NCBI GenBank assembly: GCA_035247945.1
Contig: DATFHX010000012.1
Location: forward strand, 1-30,518
Length of the DNA stretch: 30,518 bases
Direction: 5' to 3'
Source: DATFHX01 sp035247945
GTDB taxonomy: Bacteria; Patescibacteriota; Saccharimonadia; Saccharimonadales; Saccharimonadaceae
The notes beneath the pieces were generated by a model that was not told the DNA's origin, ran no database searches, and saw nothing but the letters and a program-made list of their open reading frames with translations. The position numbers and the translations under genes are program-made. Of the stretch, positions 30,459 through 30,518 are shown one piece after another (position 1 is the first letter of the stretch; every line of letters begins with the position of its first letter).

Positions 30459-30518
30459 ATGCCTAATAAAACTCCACCCTATCCTGCACCAGCTTTTTTA
30501 CTGCGCGATCCTGACGGT
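30459..30518 (+). CDS. start of a probable second Bcp-like peroxiredoxin (3' truncated by the window)
   Basis: Only 20 codons are visible: MPNKTPPYPAPAFLLRDPDG. They resemble the head of the peroxiredoxin at 26847-27311 (MMRPTPYPAPDFSLKDSDG), including PYPAP, the aromatic residue and the DG turn. The catalytic cysteine lies beyond the window. TATACT (30445-30450) ends eight bases before the ATG. Identification rests on this short stretch alone. Confidence 0.6.
   Translation, partial: MPNKTPPYPAPAFLLRDPDG

Noticed and set aside
1..30518. CRISPR array, insertion sequence, integrase or prophage
   Set aside because: No regularly spaced direct repeats, no transposase or integrase motifs and no phage gene cluster; the tail-spike-like gene stands alone.
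1..30518. Recoded TGA (as in Gracilibacteria/SR1)
   Set aside because: TGA serves as a terminal stop at sensible gene ends (for example 4422-4424) and does not interrupt conserved domains.

Overview
The window most likely comes from a Saccharibacteria (TM7)-type member of the Patescibacteria/CPR. Clues are small compact genes, a MurA whose reading frame enters from upstream through what looks like the end of an Xre-type helix-turn-helix domain, an adjacent MurT/GatD pair, a type IV pilin, a DUF11 surface protein, CCA-encoding tRNA genes, and many genes whose start codon sits 6-8 nt after a -10 box (leaderless). TGA acts as a normal stop (for example at 4422). The assignment is inference from gene content; no rRNA is present to confirm it.

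Layout. 1-1392: HTH-MurA, 5' truncated by the window edge. 1412-4505: an accessory stretch with four small genes of visibly higher GC, three of them with a good Shine-Dalgarno sequence and several with GTG starts, each bordered by a long hairpin; a type IV pilin and tRNA-His lie among them. 4519-5420: a PPC/DUF296 gene, a questionable 117-codon ORF in a highly structured stretch, and tRNA-Gly. 5478-8572: a five-repeat DUF11 surface protein with a C-terminal LAATG-membrane-Arg/Lys tail, then a membrane protein. 8741-10047: tRNA-Arg, DUF4386 and VanZ-like membrane proteins. 10051-12733: 3-methyladenine glycosylase and DUF488 (operon), YdcF-like protein, methyltransferase. 12737-15585: a divergon with a Fur-family regulator facing a CooC/MinD-like ATPase and a cysteine-synthase-like/rhodanese fusion, over a perfect 12-bp inverted repeat. 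15614-20222: HAD hydrolase, DUF2568-like protein, beta-helix membrane protein, polytopic membrane protein with a 14-bp inverted repeat over its start, small anchored protein, dUTPase-like and Nudix proteins. 20264-21859: phage tail-spike-like beta-helix protein. 21936-24718: membrane-anchored Clp-type AAA+ ATPase with a small membrane partner. 24765-26752: MurT/GatD. 26767-30518: tRNA-Pro(CGG), Bcp peroxiredoxin, OpgC-like acyltransferase, GT39-like glycosyltransferase, tRNA-Pro(TGG), a second inverted tRNA-Pro(CGG), and the start of what looks like a second Bcp-like peroxiredoxin.

The genes together point to envelope construction (MurA, MurT/GatD, OpgC-like, GT39-like, VanZ-like, DUF11 adhesin, pilin), nucleotide and DNA housekeeping (dUTPase, Nudix, AAG glycosylase), redox and metal or sulfur handling (Bcp, Fur/CooC/CysK-rhodanese) and membrane protein quality control (Clp-like). 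The most promising candidates for something undescribed are the Fur-CooC-CysK/rhodanese divergon, the high-GC cassettes, the membrane Clp ATPase lacking the D1 Walker B glutamate, and the 17954-18004 operator. There is no CRISPR array, transposase or integrase.
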